A stretch of DNA of 12,049 bases from JAGXIT01 sp049293335. Its GTDB lineage: Bacteria; Patescibacteriota; Saccharimonadia; Saccharimonadales; UBA4665. The stretch covers positions 1 through 12,049 of the forward strand of contig JBATSO010000029.1 of assembly GCA_049293335.1 (NCBI GenBank), given 5' to 3'. How positions within the stretch are numbered: the first letter of the stretch is position 1; every line of letters starts with the position of its first letter. The position numbers and the translations under genes are program-made. Of the stretch, positions 1-6,181 are shown piece after piece. The notes below the pieces were generated by a model that worked only from the letters and a program-made list of their open reading frames with translations, did no database searches and was not told the DNA's origin.

Positions 1-2
1 GA

Positions 3-32
3 TTTACTGCATGCAGGCACGTGTGATATAAT
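3..32 (+). promoter_or_regulatory. Promoter of the toxin-antitoxin operon (leaderless)
   Basis: A perfect extended -10 box, TGaTATAAT, has its hexamer at 27-32. A weak -35 (TTTACT, 3-8, four of six matches) lies 18 bases upstream. The hexamer ends six bases before the ATG at 39, so transcription should start at or within a base of the start codon. No Shine-Dalgarno sequence could fit in such a leader. Confidence 0.75.
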
Positions 33-39
33 GCAGGCA
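11..39 (+). repeat. Paired 9-bp direct repeats, putative antitoxin operator
   Basis: ATGCAGGCA occurs at 11-19 and again at 31-39, a period of 20 bp (about two helical turns), on either side of the -10 box. The first copy is joined to a perfect palindrome, CTGCATGCAG (7-16). The second is itself nearly palindromic (ATGC-AG-GCAT, 31-40). Ribbon-helix-helix antitoxins commonly bind such repeats at their own promoter, so this is a plausible autoregulatory operator. Binding is inferred. Confidence 0.5.
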
Positions 40-329
40 TGAATACGAATACTAATCCTTCTACTACCCAGTTTACCGTGCGTAACGTGCCGTTGCCAGT
101 AAGCAAGTATCTGCGGCGTCGCGCCAAGACGACAGGGAAAAGTATCAATCAAGTGATAATCTCTGAGCTGGAAATCGCCGCTCAAAACGGACGCATCGGC
201 GACGATCCGCGTAAAAAAGCTTTGCTTGACGAGCTTTTTGGTAAAGGATTTGACCCCGAGGCGGCACGCATACTCGACGAGGACGAAAAAGCTCAAAAAG
301 ATTTGCAGCGACGAGCCTGGAACTTATGA
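39..329 (+). CDS. Type II antitoxin, FitA/VapB-like ribbon-helix-helix protein
   Basis: This 96-residue protein should be the antitoxin of the operon. Residues ~10-50 have the ribbon-helix-helix pattern of FitA-like antitoxins: a short strand (QFTVRNVP), then helix (VSKYLRRRAKTTG) and the KSINQVI turn-helix. The strand would enter the DNA major groove as a dimer. The acidic, helical C-terminal half (residues ~55-96) is where this family usually wraps and blocks the toxin active site. The start is fixed by the -10 box six bases upstream. Its TGA stop overlaps the toxin ATG (ATGA at 326-329), so the two are translationally coupled and probably autoregulated from the repeats around the promoter. 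The fold assignment comes from motif reading only; antitoxin identity rests largely on its partner. Confidence 0.82.
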   Translation: MNTNTNPSTTQFTVRNVPLPVSKYLRRRAKTTGKSINQVIISELEIAAQNGRIGDDPRKKALLDELFGKGFDPEAARILDEDEKAQKDLQRRAWNL

Positions 330-721
330 TGGTGATAGACACAAACATATATAGCGCTTTTATGAATGGAGCGCAGGAACCTCGTGCCCGCATCTTGGCC
401 TGTGATCAAATCGTCGTTCCCTTAGCAGTAGCGGCCGAAATACAAAAGGGTTTTCTAGGAGGGAGTCGTCTAGAAGAAAATATGAACGACTGGTCGAAGT
501 TTATGACAGCGACGCGTGCAGAGATTGCATGCCCGATAGTTAGTACGGCGGGGCTTTTTGCACAGTTGGCAATGTTCTGTCGACAGAAAGGTCGTGTCCT
601 CTCAGATAATGACCTTTGGATTGCGGCAACGGCGCTTGAAATAGGGGAGCCGCTGCTTACTCTCGACAAAGATTTTTCTGTGCTTGTTGGCTACTCTGAG
701 CTCGAAGTAATCGTGCTATAA
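326..721 (+). CDS. PIN-domain toxin ribonuclease, VapC/FitB-like
   Basis: This 131-residue protein is a single PIN domain, the usual size for VapC/FitB toxins. These are Mg/Mn-dependent endoribonucleases that cut tRNA or rRNA when freed from the antitoxin. The four acidic positions are visible: D5 in the N-terminal VIDTN motif, E38 in AAEIQKG, D96 in the LSDNDLWIAA motif, and D114/D116 in TLDKDF. Nothing suggests inactivation. The start overlaps the antitoxin stop, and a second ATG follows immediately at 329, so the real start could be either. Its TAA stop (719-721) lies inside the -10 hexamer of the next gene, ftsE. The molecular target cannot be read from sequence. Confidence 0.88.
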   Translation: MMVIDTNIYSAFMNGAQEPRARILACDQIVVPLAVAAEIQKGFLGGSRLEENMNDWSKFMTATRAEIACPIVSTAGLFAQLAMFCRQKGRVLSDNDLWIAATALEIGEPLLTLDKDFSVLVGYSELEVIVL

Positions 722-722
722 T
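714..722 (+). promoter_or_regulatory. Extended -10 promoter of ftsE, inside the end of the toxin gene
   Basis: TGcTATAAT (hexamer 717-722) matches the extended -10 consensus fully. No convincing -35 is seen, as is usual for extended -10 promoters. The hexamer ends seven bases before the ftsE ATG at 730, which predicts a leaderless ftsEX transcript. The toxin stop codon TAA is part of the hexamer. Confidence 0.7.
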
Positions 723-729
723 ACTGCTA

Positions 730-1491
730 ATGATTTTGTTGGATCGGGTTACCAAGACGTATAACAAAAATGTTGGCACTGCGCTCGACAGGGTGTCTCT
801 GCACGTCGAACCAAAAGAATTTGTGATTGTGGTGGGGCAGAGTGGCGCTGGCAAGTCAACGCTCCTCAAGCTGCTAACCCGCGAAGAACGACCTACCAGC
901 GGCAAGATCATCGTGGGCGGTATAGATTACGACAAACTGCCCGACAAGAATATTCCGCTCTTGCGCCGCAAAATTGGCACCGTTTTCCAAGACTTTAAGC
1001 TACTGCCAAACCGCACCGTTTTTGAAAATGTGGCATTTGCGCTCGAAATTGTGGGTGTCAGCACCAAAGAGATTAATAACACCGTGCCGCGCGTGCTCGA
1101 CATTGTGAATCTGAAAGACAAAGCCAAGCGCATGCCAATTGAACTGAGTGGTGGTGAGCGCCAACGGGTGGCGATCGCTCGGGCAATTGTGCGTCAGCCA
1201 AAAATATTGATTGCCGACGAGCCAACGGGCAACCTCGACCCAAAGCACGCGTGGGATGTTATAAACGTGCTCGAAAAAATCAACCGCTACGGCACAACGG
1301 TACTACTGACCACCCACAACCAAGAGATTGTAAATAAACTGAAGCGCCGCGTCATTACCATTAAAAATGGAGAAATTGTGAGCGACCGCGCCAATGCCGA
1401 ATACACTGAAAAAACGGCCGTTAAGCCACAACTTCAGCCTGCGAGTCGTGCTACTCCAAAACCAGTTATACGACCGGGAGCGCGGCGCTAA
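730..1491 (+). CDS. ftsE: Cell-division ABC transporter ATP-binding protein FtsE
   Basis: FtsE is the cytoplasmic ATPase of the FtsEX complex, which does not transport a solute but uses ATP to activate peptidoglycan hydrolases at the septum. The 253-residue protein has all ABC motifs in order: Walker A GQSGAGKST (36-44), Q-loop VFQDF (85-89), signature LSGGERQ (139-145), Walker B ILIADEP (159-165), D-loop GNLD and switch histidine H196. The first ~220 residues match the usual FtsE length. The last ~30 are a Lys/Pro-rich, probably disordered extension of unknown role. ATG is preceded by an extended -10 box rather than a ribosome-binding site. ftsX begins at the next base after the TAA stop, and a candidate hydrolase partner follows. 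Pairing with ftsX separates it from LolD-type ATPases. Confidence 0.95.
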   Translation: MILLDRVTKTYNKNVGTALDRVSLHVEPKEFVIVVGQSGAGKSTLLKLLTREERPTSGKIIVGGIDYDKLPDKNIPLLRRKIGTVFQDFKLLPNRTVFENVAFALEIVGVSTKEINNTVPRVLDIVNLKDKAKRMPIELSGGERQRVAIARAIVRQPKILIADEPTGNLDPKHAWDVINVLEKINRYGTTVLLTTHNQEIVNKLKRRVITIKNGEIVSDRANAEYTEKTAVKPQLQPASRATPKPVIRPGARR

Positions 1492-2436
1492 ATGGGCCGC
1501 CGCGCGACTACTTTTAACCGAATTGTGCGTACGGGCGTACTGTATTTTGTACGCAACGCTTGGCTTGCAATTGCCGCTATGGCAATTATGATTATTACGC
1601 TTACAATTATTTTATTTTCTATTATCGTTAATGCAACATTTTCGAACACGGTACAGCAAATAACCAGCAAAATTGATATTTCGGTGTATTTAAAAGACAG
1701 TGTTTCACCCGCGCAGGCCAAAGAGTTTGTGTCTAACATTGAAGCTCTTTCGAATGTTGAGAGCGTGCAGTATCTTGATAAAAATGCGGCGCTCAGAGCT
1801 TTTATTCAGCAAAATGCCCGTAACACCCAGTTGCTCAGTGCAGTCAACGAAACCAACAACCCTCTGCCAGCGACTATCAAAATTAAGCCACGTGACTTGA
1901 ACAAAATAGACCAGATTCGACAGTATGTTACCGAGCCAGAGTGGCAAAAGCTACAGTCTGACCCTGTTTCAGACAACGGTGACCGCCGCACTACCATCGA
2001 TAAAATTACTCATGCCACCAACATTTTGCGCCGAGCGGGCATTGTTGCGGTTGCGGTGTTTGCCCTAATTTCGGTACTTATTATATTTAACACCATTCAA
2101 ATGGCCATATTTAACAGGCGAGACGAGCTACAAATTATGCGCTTGCTAGGTGCGAGCACTAGTTTTATTCGGGCACCTTTTGTGGTCGAAACTATTATAT
2201 ACGGCGTTATTTCGGCAGTTGTGTCGATGCTGATTATAAATGCACTGTTTATTACGGCTTCGAGCTCGTTGCAGGCGACTAGCTTTGGGCTGCTCGATAT
2301 TAGTTACAGCCAGCAGTTTTTCCAGGCGTATTACTGGAAGCTTTTGCTTATGCAACTTACGCTTGGTATACTAATAGGTGCCGCTTCTTCTGTAATTGCC
2401 ACCAGGCGGTATCTCAAATTCAAAGCACCAAAATAA
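1492..2436 (+). CDS. ftsX: Cell-division membrane protein FtsX
   Basis: FtsX is the membrane partner of FtsE; its extracellular loop binds and activates cell-wall hydrolases. The 314-residue protein has the family topology. TM1 is at ~24-46, followed by a large extracytoplasmic domain (~47-180). TM2 is at ~182-203, then a cytoplasmic stretch with the conserved FtsX motif RRDELQIMRLLGAS (209-222). TM3 (~232-256) and TM4 (~283-305) complete it, with a short basic tail. The extracytoplasmic domain carries the VSVYL-like start (ISVYLKD, 63-69) typical of Gram-positive-type FtsX. ATG follows the ftsE stop with no gap and no good Shine-Dalgarno (a GGGAG lies 11 bases upstream), so translation is probably coupled to ftsE. 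Confidence 0.95.
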   Translation: MGRRATTFNRIVRTGVLYFVRNAWLAIAAMAIMIITLTIILFSIIVNATFSNTVQQITSKIDISVYLKDSVSPAQAKEFVSNIEALSNVESVQYLDKNAALRAFIQQNARNTQLLSAVNETNNPLPATIKIKPRDLNKIDQIRQYVTEPEWQKLQSDPVSDNGDRRTTIDKITHATNILRRAGIVAVAVFALISVLIIFNTIQMAIFNRRDELQIMRLLGASTSFIRAPFVVETIIYGVISAVVSMLIINALFITASSSLQATSFGLLDISYSQQFFQAYYWKLLLMQLTLGILIGAASSVIATRRYLKFKAPK

Positions 2437-2552
2437 CTTTATAAATTTAAAAATCACCGAGTGTTGTGGCACATTGAAATACCGTGTCTCGCGATATTTC
2501 TTAGAGTCTGCTTTTGACCTCGGGTGAATTTTGCTCGGATTGGGCGGGAGGG
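2437..2552. other. Intergenic spacer after ftsX
   Basis: No gene of useful length is seen. The only structure noted is a weak hairpin with six-base arms GAAATA (2476-2481) and TATTTC (2495-2500) and no T-run worth calling a terminator. Whether ftsEX transcription continues into the hydrolase gene is therefore open. Confidence 0.4.
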
Positions 2553-2582
2553 TTGAAACAATTTGCATATACGTGATATCAT
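2553..2582 (+). promoter_or_regulatory. Promoter of the CHAP hydrolase gene
   Basis: TTGAAA (2553-2558, five of six matches to the -35 consensus) is followed after 18 bases by TATCAT (2577-2582), with TG one base upstream (extended -10, TGaTATCAT). The predicted start near 2589 gives a ~21-base A-rich leader before the ATG at 2611, with no Shine-Dalgarno sequence. Confidence 0.65.
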
Positions 2583-2610
2583 AAGCGTGTTCGTAAGAAA
2601 ACATAAAAAT

Positions 2611-3780
2611 ATGAAAAAAAATGTCTCTCAAACAGTTGTTCGCCATTTTTCGCCACCTCTAAGCGTTGGTTTGCTGGTTGCTAGTGGGTTTATTTTAGTG
2701 GCAGGAACGTTTTTGCCTACGTGGCGTCAGATTGCGTTTGCCGACCAGTTTCAAGATCAAATCAACTCATTACAAGCCCAGAACTCGACCAATCAAGCAA
2801 CGGTAAATAACCTTCAGGCAGAGGCAGCCAGCTATGCCGATGCAATTAATAAGCTTCAGGCTCAGATTGATGGGCTTCAGGCTTCTATTGCTGCCAATAT
2901 GAGCTTACAGGCCGACTTACAGGCACAAATCGCTGCCGCGCAAGCCGAAATAGACAGGCAACGAGCCGTGCTCGCAAGTGATGTAAAGGCAATGTATGTC
3001 GATGGCACCCCAAGTTCGTTTGAAATGCTAGCCAGCAGCAATGACCTTAGTGACTTTGTTGACAAGCAAGAGTACCGCACACGCGTTCAAAATAAGCTGC
3101 AAGAAACTCTTAAAAAAATTGCCGACTTAGAAAAAGAGCTGCAAGTTCAAAAGGCTAAGGTTGAGCAGCTTATTCGAGACATGCAAATTCAGCAGAGCCA
3201 ACTGAACGGTGACCGCGCCAAGCAGTGGGAGCTGCTTAATATGAACGAACAACAACAGGCAGAGTACAATGCTCAGATTGCTGCCAATAACAGTAAGGTC
3301 GCCGAACTCAAAGCTGCTCAGGCAGCCGCAAACCGTAAACTCGCTGCTAGTACAGGTAGTGGCGGTGGCGTGGTAGCGGGTGATGCGAGCCACGGCGGCT
3401 ACCCGGCATACCTAGATAATGCACCGCAAGATAGCTTGGTAGACCCATGGGGTATGTACAACCGCGAATGCGTCAGCTACACGGCCTGGAAGGTGCAACA
3501 AACCTACGGCTATATGCCGTATTGGGGTGGTATTGGCAATGCTAACCAGTGGCCAGGCAATGCTGCGCGGGCTGGTATACCTACAGGCTCAACTCCTAAG
3601 GTTGGTTCGGTGGCTGTTTGGAACGTAGGCTACTACGGTCACGTTATGTGGGTTGAGGCAGTCAATAGCGATGGTTCTATATGGATTAGCCAGTATAACT
3701 ACGACTTTAATGGCCGCTATAGCGAAATGCGTGTAAGCGCTGCTATGGCTGCCAACCTGACGTACATCTATTTTAACTAG
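2611..3780 (+). CDS. Secreted coiled-coil/CHAP peptidoglycan hydrolase, PcsB-like
   Basis: This 389-residue exported protein is likely an amidase or endopeptidase that splits peptidoglycan at the septum. It has a signal peptide (basic MKKN start, hydrophobic core ~17-33, AFA|D cleavage site after residue 44). A long Gln/Ala-rich coiled coil follows (~45-245), broken near 130-150, and then a Gly-rich linker (~248-260). The CHAP domain (~262-389) has catalytic Cys287 in NRECVSY and His344 in GHVMWVEAV; N363 is a candidate third residue. This architecture is that of PcsB/CwlO/RipC-type hydrolases, in which FtsX engages the coiled coil to release autoinhibition. Position just after ftsEX supports that partnership. 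ATG 2611 was chosen because the signal peptide starts there; in-frame TTG 2563 and GTG 2587 lie within or too close to the promoter. Its stop overlaps the convergent FemAB gene. Confidence 0.9.
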   Translation: MKKNVSQTVVRHFSPPLSVGLLVASGFILVAGTFLPTWRQIAFADQFQDQINSLQAQNSTNQATVNNLQAEAASYADAINKLQAQIDGLQASIAANMSLQADLQAQIAAAQAEIDRQRAVLASDVKAMYVDGTPSSFEMLASSNDLSDFVDKQEYRTRVQNKLQETLKKIADLEKELQVQKAKVEQLIRDMQIQQSQLNGDRAKQWELLNMNEQQQAEYNAQIAANNSKVAELKAAQAAANRKLAASTGSGGGVVAGDASHGGYPAYLDNAPQDSLVDPWGMYNRECVSYTAWKVQQTYGYMPYWGGIGNANQWPGNAARAGIPTGSTPKVGSVAVWNVGYYGHVMWVEAVNSDGSIWISQYNYDFNGRYSEMRVSAAMAANLTYIYFN

Positions 3781-4793
3781 CGGAAAGATTTATAGAGCCG
3801 GAAGGCAGTGTAGTGGAGCGGTTTATACACCAGGTCGATTGGGTTTGGGTGCGCTACAGCGTAACCGCCAAAACGTTTCTTAAAACTTGTGACGCCCGCT
3901 AAGCTATGGCCTTTCACATCGTCGCTTATACCGCCAAAATTAAATAGCGTGCAACCGCGTTTTTGGGCTTCTTTTATAGCCGCCCAAATAACGCTGATGG
4001 CAGGGGCGATTTTTCGATGTTCATTACTTGAGCCTGCAAAGACATAGTGTACCTGCCTGTCATAAACCACAAAAAGGGCTGCGGCAACAGGTTGATTTTT
4101 GATGTAAGTTATAACAACGAAGCCTTCTTGGGACCCAAGCGTTTTGAAATAGGCTGCATAATATTCGCGGTTGAAAATGCTAAAACCATCTCGACTAGCG
4201 GTTGTCTGCATAAGGGCAAAGAAGTCATCGAGCGGTGCCTGGCTTGGTGCAAATACTTTGGTTTCGGCCGCCGCGCGCTCGGCCAGGCGAACATTGTAGC
4301 GAACATGTTTATGGAATCCTTCCCAAATGGTTGCTTCAGGTGGTGTTATGTCGAGGAGCCATTCGGCCCGCGGTTGCAAGCTTGCCGTCCGTGCCAGAGC
4401 GTTAGATAATGGGGTGTTTCCCAGTGCGGTGCTTAGTTCAGAACTGTCTAGTCGTACAAATGCACACTTTTGTTGTACGGCCACCGACTTAAAAAATACT
4501 TTTAGGGCTTGTAATAGCTCTTTAGACCACACCGAAACAACTGGTCCATATGGGCAATATAAAAAGTTAAGGCCACCAGGTGCGGTGTAGCGAATAGCAA
4601 TACCGCAGGCTAAGACAGTTTCACCAATCAGCGCAGAAAAATAGAGAACTTGTTTGCCATCTTGTTGCTGCAACCTGCCATACAGGGGTGCTTGCAGAAA
4701 GCTGATAGGGTCATGGTGATTTGGTTTTAAGTCTTGCAAGCACCGTGCATATTCAGCTTCACTACACTCACTCACTAGAATTTTGGCACTCAT
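3777..4793 (-). CDS. FemAB/FemX-like peptidoglycan-bridge aminoacyltransferase
   Basis: Fem enzymes transfer amino acids from aminoacyl-tRNA to the side chain of lipid II, building the peptidoglycan cross-bridge on the cytoplasmic face of the membrane. Length (338 residues from this start) and two motifs fit. A basic segment HKHVRYNVRLAERAA occurs near residues 161-175, resembling the conserved K-x-R-x-N region. A C-terminal FNFGGISDD...LAGVTSFKKRFGG block (~285-310) is the FemX hallmark with the FK-x-x-FGG ending. It has tandem GNAT-like folds by family. ATG 4793 was chosen over ATG 4799 because the -10 box (4808-4803) would start transcription at or after 4799. The gene is convergent with the hydrolase (4-bp overlap) and divergent from the S41 protease. 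It may instead be a more general GNAT-fold acyltransferase; the amino acid transferred is unknown. Confidence 0.82.
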   Translation of the reverse strand: MSAKILVSECSEAEYARCLQDLKPNHHDPISFLQAPLYGRLQQQDGKQVLYFSALIGETVLACGIAIRYTAPGGLNFLYCPYGPVVSVWSKELLQALKVFFKSVAVQQKCAFVRLDSSELSTALGNTPLSNALARTASLQPRAEWLLDITPPEATIWEGFHKHVRYNVRLAERAAAETKVFAPSQAPLDDFFALMQTTASRDGFSIFNREYYAAYFKTLGSQEGFVVITYIKNQPVAAALFVVYDRQVHYVFAGSSNEHRKIAPAISVIWAAIKEAQKRGCTLFNFGGISDDVKGHSLAGVTSFKKRFGGYAVAHPNPIDLVYKPLHYTAFRLYKSFR

Positions 4794-4802
4794 ATACATA
4801 GT

Positions 4803-4808
4803 ATTGTA
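4803..4808 (-). promoter_or_regulatory. -10 box of the FemAB-like gene
   Basis: Reading the minus strand, TACAAT (five of six matches) lies nine bases before ATG 4793. No good -35 is present. The predicted start leaves at most two or three leader bases, so the mRNA is nearly leaderless. The alternative ATG at 4799 would fall upstream of the predicted transcript start. Confidence 0.5.
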
Positions 4809-4853
4809 CCTTTTGAAGACAGAATATTCTAAGAGAAAATGCAGCGGAGGTAC

Positions 4854-4861
4854 TGTATACT
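4854..4861 (+). promoter_or_regulatory. -10 box of the S41 protease gene
   Basis: TATACT (4856-4861, five of six matches) is immediately preceded by TG and lies nine bases before ATG 4871. No good -35 is seen. A GGAGG at 4846-4850 is 20 bases from the ATG and upstream of the predicted transcript start, so it cannot serve as its ribosome-binding site. The transcript should have about one to three leader bases. Confidence 0.5.
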
Positions 4862-4870
4862 AGAAACCAT

Positions 4871-6082
4871 ATGCATAAATCACTTATTCAAAAAATATTT
4901 TCTATTATTACTATTCGAAACCTTGCAATGGTAGGCCTGGGGGCGCTTTTGTTCTTTGGCGGCCAAGCGGTGGGGCAGGGAAAAATTAAGCTTTCGAGCT
5001 CAAAATATCCTCAGTCAACGAACTTACCTGCTCGGCTCGATTATAGTCAAGTGACAGAGGTGTATGAGGCGCTGAAAGACAATTACGATGGCACAATTGA
5101 CGAACAGCAGGTGATAGATGGCATGAAACATGGGGTGGCCCTAAGTACCAAAGACCCATACACCGAATTTTTTACAGCCGATGAGGCCAAAGAGTTCAAT
5201 AATGACTTGCAAGGTACAATTATTGGCATTGGCGCTCAGCTAGAGCTTACTCAAGAAGGCAGTGTAGTGGTGGTTGCGCCCATAACGGGTTCGCCCGCCG
5301 AGGCGGCTGGCATACGAGCAAAGGACATTATTATAGGCATAGATGGCAAAACGACCAGCGGCATGACAGCCAGCCAAGCAGTGCTGAAGATTCGGGGCAA
5401 AAAAGGCACAAAAGTTGAACTAACAGTGGTGCGTGACGCCAAAGAACAACTAAACTTTACAATTACCCGGGACGAGATTCATGTACCAACTGCCACCTCT
5501 AAAATTCTGGAGGGTACCATTGGTTATTTGCGTGTCAGTCAGTTTAGTGACGACACCGATGAGCTTGCAGCTAAAGCAGCGCAAAGTTTTCGAGACGCGG
5601 GCGTAAAACAAGTAGTGCTCGACCTGCGCGATAACCCTGGTGGTGAAGTTACGTCGGCAGTCGGGCTATGTAGCTTATGGTTGCAGCGAGGCCAAGTAGT
5701 CGTGCAGCAAAAGCATGGTAACACACTAGTTGATGTTAGTAAGGCCACTGGAAACCCACTGCTGGCAGGCATGAAAACAGTGGTGCTTCTAAACGCAGGC
5801 TCGGCCTCGGCCTCGGAAATTACAGCACTTGCGCTTCGTGACCAGGTTGGAGCCCGTCTAGTCGGTGAAAAAAGCTATGGTAAGGGTGTGGTACAGCAGC
5901 TACTACCATTTAGTGATGGCAGTTCACTGAAGGTTACAGTCGGCAAATGGTATTCGCCCAAAGGAACAAATATAGACAAAAAGGGTATTACACCCGACCA
6001 AGAAGTTGTGTTGAGTGTCGAAGACAGCAAGGCCAGTAACGACACACAGCTTAAAGCGGCGACTGATTTTTTGCAGAAATAA
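4871..6082 (+). CDS. C-terminal processing protease, S41 family (CtpA/CtpB-like) with PDZ domain
   Basis: This is a membrane-anchored serine protease of the Prc/CtpA type, which trims or degrades envelope proteins, often cell-wall hydrolases or their regulators. The 403 residues contain an N-terminal signal anchor (~16-36), a helical N-terminal region (~58-110), a PDZ domain (~117-200) that recognises substrate C-termini, and the S41 core (~215-380). By alignment to known S41 motifs the nucleophile is the middle serine of SASASE (S313), with the general base K338 in SYGKG and the conserved glutamine Q342. The 25-residue Ser-Lys spacing is that of Prc and CtpB, so it should be active. Nearby genes are cell-wall genes, which fits an envelope role. 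The substrate is not deducible. Confidence 0.93.
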   Translation: MHKSLIQKIFSIITIRNLAMVGLGALLFFGGQAVGQGKIKLSSSKYPQSTNLPARLDYSQVTEVYEALKDNYDGTIDEQQVIDGMKHGVALSTKDPYTEFFTADEAKEFNNDLQGTIIGIGAQLELTQEGSVVVVAPITGSPAEAAGIRAKDIIIGIDGKTTSGMTASQAVLKIRGKKGTKVELTVVRDAKEQLNFTITRDEIHVPTATSKILEGTIGYLRVSQFSDDTDELAAKAAQSFRDAGVKQVVLDLRDNPGGEVTSAVGLCSLWLQRGQVVVQQKHGNTLVDVSKATGNPLLAGMKTVVLLNAGSASASEITALALRDQVGARLVGEKSYGKGVVQQLLPFSDGSSLKVTVGKWYSPKGTNIDKKGITPDQEVVLSVEDSKASNDTQLKAATDFLQK

Positions 6083-6165
6083 TAGTGCAGCAATAGTAAT
6101 GAGCCAATTGATTTATGTAGTGACTTGCGCAGAACCAGCGAAAGCGGTAGTATTGATAGGATAAA

Positions 6166-6172
6166 AGAGGGG
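6166..6172 (+). promoter_or_regulatory. Ribosome-binding site deciding the GTG start of pyrG
   Basis: AGAGGGG ends nine bases before GTG 6182 and is the only Shine-Dalgarno-like sequence upstream of the conserved N-terminus. It supports GTG 6182 over the in-frame TTG at 6125. A poor extended -10 (TGaTAGGAT, hexamer 6157-6162) lies just upstream but is not convincing. Confidence 0.55.
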
Positions 6173-6181
6173 ATTAGTTGC

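Noticed and set aside
927..1248. Minus-strand open frames within ftsE
   Set aside because: They overlap all the ABC motifs of ftsE in antisense and have no promoter or family resemblance.
2476..2500. Terminator after ftsX
   Set aside because: The six-base AT-rich stem with a 13-base loop lacks a following T-run, so it is only noted as a weak hairpin.
2587..2589. GTG 2587 as a leaderless start of the CHAP hydrolase
   Set aside because: It is only four bases after the -10 hexamer, closer than transcription normally starts, and would put eight residues ahead of a typical signal peptide that begins at ATG 2611. Not fully excluded.
4047..4409. 120-codon plus-strand open frame opposite the FemAB-like gene
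   Set aside because: It lies antisense to a well-supported gene and its translation shows no domain; it is a shadow of that gene's codon use.
6125..6127. TTG 6125 as start of pyrG
   Set aside because: It would add 19 residues with no resemblance to CTP synthases. GTG 6182 has a Shine-Dalgarno and gives the normal N-terminus.
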